From NCBI GenBank assembly GCA_024641725.1, contig JAHECM010000002.1, positions 1 to 58,804 of the forward strand: a stretch of 58,804 bases of DNA, in the 5' to 3' direction. The stretch comes from Limnohabitans sp. Its GTDB lineage: Bacteria; Pseudomonadota; Gammaproteobacteria; Burkholderiales; Burkholderiaceae_C. The translations under genes and the position numbers were made by a program. This document shows, in pieces, positions 58,104-58,804 of the stretch (positions are counted from its first letter, which is position 1; each line of letters begins with the position of its first letter). The notes under the pieces are model-generated. The model ran no database searches. It had not been told where the DNA came from and was given only the letters and a program-made list of their open reading frames with translations.

Positions 58104-58804
58104 ATGTCGTCCAATCTCCACCCCATGCTCAACGTGGCCATCAAGGCCGCGCGCGCCGCTGGCGCGATCATCAACCGCGCCGCGCTCGATGTCGAATCCG
58201 TGCGCATCTCGCAAAAGCAGGTCAACGACTTCGTGACCGAGGTGGACCACGCCAGTGAAGCCGTCATCATCGAGACCTTGCTCACCGCCTACCCTGACCA
58301 CGGCATCTTGGCCGAAGAGTCGGGCAGCACGCACGGTAACCCGGGCGCTGACCACATCTGGATCATCGACCCCTTGGACGGCACCACCAACTTCATCCAC
58401 GGATTCCCGGTTTATTGCGTCAGCATTGCCCTGCAAGTGCGCGGCAAGATCGAGCAAGCCGTCATTTACGACCCCAGCCGCAACGACCTGTTCACCGCCA
58501 CCAAAGGCCGTGGCGCCTTCATGAACGACCGCCGCCTGCGCGTGAGCAAGCGCATCCGTTTGCAAGAGTGCCTGATCTCCACCGGTTTCCCCTTCCGCAA
58601 GGGCGACAACTTCAACCAGTACCTGCGCATGATGGGCGACGTGATGCAGCGCACCGCTGGCCTGCGCCGCCCAGGTTCTGCCGCACTCGATCTGGCCTAC
58701 GTGGCCGCAGGCTTCACCGACGGTTTCTTTGAAACCGGCTTGTCCCCTTGGGACGTGGCCGCAGGATCTTTGCTGGTCACCGAAGCCGGTGGCCTGATCG
58801 GCAA
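58104..58804 (+). CDS. suhB: Inositol-1-monophosphatase family protein SuhB (3' partial)
   Basis: The frame is open to the window end (233 codons seen, about 30-35 missing). Metal-binding motifs of the family are present: ILAEESG, WIIDPLDGTTNFIHGFP and SPWDVAAGSLLVTEAGG. SuhB hydrolyses inositol phosphates and in enterobacteria also helps rRNA antitermination. Divergent from trmJ, with 124 bp between them. Confidence 0.94.
   Translation, partial: MSSNLHPMLNVAIKAARAAGAIINRAALDVESVRISQKQVNDFVTEVDHASEAVIIETLLTAYPDHGILAEESGSTHGNPGADHIWIIDPLDGTTNFIHGFPVYCVSIALQVRGKIEQAVIYDPSRNDLFTATKGRGAFMNDRRLRVSKRIRLQECLISTGFPFRKGDNFNQYLRMMGDVMQRTAGLRRPGSAALDLAYVAAGFTDGFFETGLSPWDVAAGSLLVTEAGGLIG

Overview
The window reads as a chromosomal segment of a betaproteobacterium of the order Burkholderiales, most likely Comamonadaceae. 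This is inferred from the protein sequences, the rho-rpmE2 pairing, a high-GC coding bias in most of the window (11-16 kb looks visibly more AT-rich), a TRAP transporter set and an OlsB-type acyltransferase. No tRNA, rRNA, IS element, prophage or CRISPR was seen. Both edges cut genes: rho lacks its 5' end and the suhB-like gene lacks its 3' end.

Layout. 1-4.5 kb (+): rho, rpmE2, a membrane glycosyltransferase-like gene and a MATE transporter. 4.5-11 kb (-): the phosphate uptake and signalling operon pstS-pstC-pstA-pstB-phoU-phoB-phoR. 11.2-14.5 kb (+), divergent from pstS: a SiaB kinase, a SiaC phosphoprotein, a class III cyclase with adenylyl-type residues, and a CBS-PP2C phosphatase, followed by a CorA-family gene with an MgtE-N-like domain. 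16-25.6 kb (-): a C-P lyase island, phnG-H-I-J-GNAT-phnK-L-M followed by phnC-D-E and a PhnZ-like HD oxygenase; a divergent pair (DUF1045 2H phosphoesterase and phnN) completes it. 27.2-35.5 kb: ugd, lplT, a GT4 glycosyltransferase, an unknown membrane protein, a long class III aminotransferase, psd and ppk2. 35.6-43.1 kb: ppx, a histone-H1-like DNA-binding protein, sixA, ppk1, and an overlapping olsB-plcP-agt-like operon. 43.3-58.8 kb: mixed housekeeping and metabolism (ABM monooxygenase, FAH hydrolase, TRAP dctPQM, Nudix, acyl-CoA synthetase, dnaG, a 17-repeat giant protein, cysE, trmJ, suhB).

How the genes fit together. From 4.5 to 43 kb almost everything concerns phosphorus: sensing, phosphate and phosphonate uptake, C-P bond cleavage, polyphosphate turnover, and genes expected for replacing phospholipids with ornithine lipids or glycolipids. 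Reading the intergenic DNA on both strands, I found sequences resembling PhoB binding sites (7-bp half-sites of the type nTGTCAY, 11 bp apart) before pstS, the siaB operon, phnG, phnC, the GT4 gene and its divergent membrane-protein gene, the aminotransferase, ppx, ppk1 (inside the 3' end of the upstream gene) and olsB, with a weaker one before ugd. For pstS, siaB, phnG, ppx and ppk1 a -10-like hexamer lies exactly 10 bp after the 18-bp box, as in E. coli Pho promoters. The window is therefore best described as a compact Pho-regulon island. Its least explained parts are the Sia-like partner-switch/cyclase operon and the Pho-box-bearing lipid-like locus at 29.9-34.6 kb. All Pho boxes were found by eye and are predictions.
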